From an uncultured Prevotella sp. (GTDB lineage Bacteria; Bacteroidota; Bacteroidia; Bacteroidales; Bacteroidaceae), in contig CAJONO010000093.1 in the NCBI GenBank assembly GCA_905235905.1, positions 1-44,718 on the forward strand: 44,718 nucleotides of DNA, read 5' to 3'. The first letter of the stretch is position 1. Each line of letters opens with the position of its first letter. The notes below the pieces were generated by a model. The model saw only the letters and a list, made by a program, of their open reading frames with translations, was not told where the DNA came from and ran no database searches. The position numbers and the translations under genes are program-made. Positions 43,848-44,718 of the stretch are shown piece after piece.

Positions 43848-44718
43848 TCAGAAGTCCTTCGTCTGTTCCTTCACCTCGGCGTTGACCTTGTCGATAAACT
43901 GTTGGATGGTCATCGTGGCCTGTTCGCCACCACCCTGCTGACGCATCGACACCATGCCTTCGGCCTCTTCCTTCTCGCCCACGATCACCATGTAGGGGAT
44001 GCGCTTCAGCTCGTTGTCGCGAATCTTGCGGCCCAGCTTCTCGTTGCGCAGGTCGATGTTGGCACGAACGCCCTGCAGGTCGAACTCCTTGGCCACCTTC
44101 CTGGCGTAGTCGTTATACTTCTCCGACAGCGGCAGGATGGCCACCTGGTCGGGCGTGAGCCAGAGGGGGAAGTGACCGCTGGTGTGCTCGATGAGCACGG
44201 CTGTGAAACGCTCTAACGAGCCGAAGGGTGCGCGGTGAATCATCACGGGTGTCTTCTTCGTGTTGTCCTCGTCGGTATATTCCAGCTGGAAGCGCTTCGG
44301 CAGGTTGTAGTCCACCTGAATGGTGCCCAACTGCCAGCGACGGCCGATGGCGTCCTTGATCATGAAGTCGAGCTTCGGACCATAGAAAGCAGCCTCGCCG
44401 TATTCCACCTTGGCAGGCAGACCCTTCTCCTCGCAGGCCTCGACAATGGCTTTCTCGGCCAGTGCCCAGTCCTCGTCGGTGCCCACATACTTGTCGTGGT
44501 CGTTGGGGTCGCGCAGCGAGATCTGAGCCTCGAAGTTGAAGCCGAAGGCCGACAGCACAATATTAATAATATCCATCACGTTGAGGAACTCCTGCTTCAC
44601 CTGGTCGGGACGGCAAAACAGGTGGGCATCGTCCTGGGTGAACGAGCGAACGCGGGTAAAGCCGTGCAGCTCACCGCTCTGCTCGTAGCGATAGACGGTG
44701 CCGAACTCGGCAATGCGC
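43848..44718 (-). CDS. thrS: Threonine--tRNA ligase, C-terminal part (cut by window edge)
   Basis: About 289 C-terminal residues of a class II synthetase; the frame stays open to the right edge. Visible are [31 protein letters not shown] (motif 2 region), [37 protein letters not shown] (motif 3) and the anticodon-binding domain with the final [12 protein letters not shown]. In many Bacteroidetes thrS is directly followed by infC-rpmI-rplT; here it is followed by locus 4 and the radical SAM gene, and infC is 23 kb away on the same strand. Confidence 0.95.
   Translation of the reverse strand, partial: RIAEFGTVYRYEQSGELHGFTRVRSFTQDDAHLFCRPDQVKQEFLNVMDIINIVLSAFGFNFEAQISLRDPNDHDKYVGTDEDWALAEKAIVEACEEKGLPAKVEYGEAAFYGPKLDFMIKDAIGRRWQLGTIQVDYNLPKRFQLEYTDEDNTKKTPVMIHRAPFGSLERFTAVLIEHTSGHFPLWLTPDQVAILPLSEKYNDYARKVAKEFDLQGVRANIDLRNEKLGRKIRDNELKRIPYMVIVGEKEEAEGMVSMRQQGGGEQATMTIQQFIDKVNAEVKEQTKDF

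Overview
The window looks like a chromosomal segment from the Bacteroidales, most likely a Prevotella-type organism (Prevotellaceae). I base this on many start-proximal TAnnTTTG boxes with a TTG about 18-20 bp upstream (the Bacteroidetes sigma-70 promoter), almost no Shine-Dalgarno sequences, a secreted protein with a type IX secretion-style C-terminal tail, a Bacteroidetes-type LptD, the psd-pssA-DUF4834 cluster and pectin-degrading enzymes. No tRNA, rRNA, CRISPR array, transposase, integrase or phage gene was seen. The right edge cuts thrS.

Layout. 0.3-4 kb: glyS, an FKBP lipoprotein and a RecD-like helicase on the + strand. 4-11.6 kb: two pectinolytic genes on the - strand (GH105 hydrolase, PL10 pectate lyase) flank a + strand five-gene exported operon: small outer-membrane barrel, caspase with a BspA-type repeat domain, caspase with a SPOR-like domain, DUF4384 protein, and a serine DD-peptidase-like protein whose motifs are in circularly permuted order. 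12-17 kb: a guanine deaminase-like gene is divergent, across a 41-bp perfect palindrome, from an ABC-type ATPase + DUF4435 (TOPRIM-like) pair that resembles the two-gene PARIS anti-phage system; terC, birA and pyrH follow. 17-23 kb (- strand): DUF4834, pssA, psd, then rplT, rpmI, infC, then trmO and a UPF0014/FetB-like permease with a catalytically degenerate ABC ATPase. 23-30.5 kb: agmatine deiminase, AI-2E-type transporter, ECF sigma factor (-), a candidate ~93-nt sRNA (-), glnS, TPR protein, DedA protein. 30.7-44.7 kb: NhaC antiporter, a 937-aa T9SS-type cargo, an LptD-like protein, an HD hydrolase, N-carbamoylputrescine amidase, the DUF4130/radical-SAM 'DNA repair' pair split by an AAA/DUF4143 ATPase, and the 3' part of thrS.

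How parts fit together. AguA and AguB form the agmatine to putrescine route and both appear to be read from leaderless mRNAs. Psd and PssA make phosphatidylethanolamine. GH105 and PL10 are pectin enzymes. The exported caspase operon and the ATPase/DUF4435 pair are the best candidates for poorly described systems.

The most unusual non-coding signal is a set of four intergenic arrays (11.7, 21.6, 30.5 and 43.7 kb) whose motifs recur in exact 11-bp register (AATT at eight consecutive 11-bp steps in two of them). Separately, 7-8-bp tandem repeats (GTTGAGA, CATTCTT, GAATTAT, TGAAAAAT, CGATTTTT) are scattered between genes and in places have become coding sequence: inside glnS, in the FKBP signal peptide and at the start of the TPR gene.
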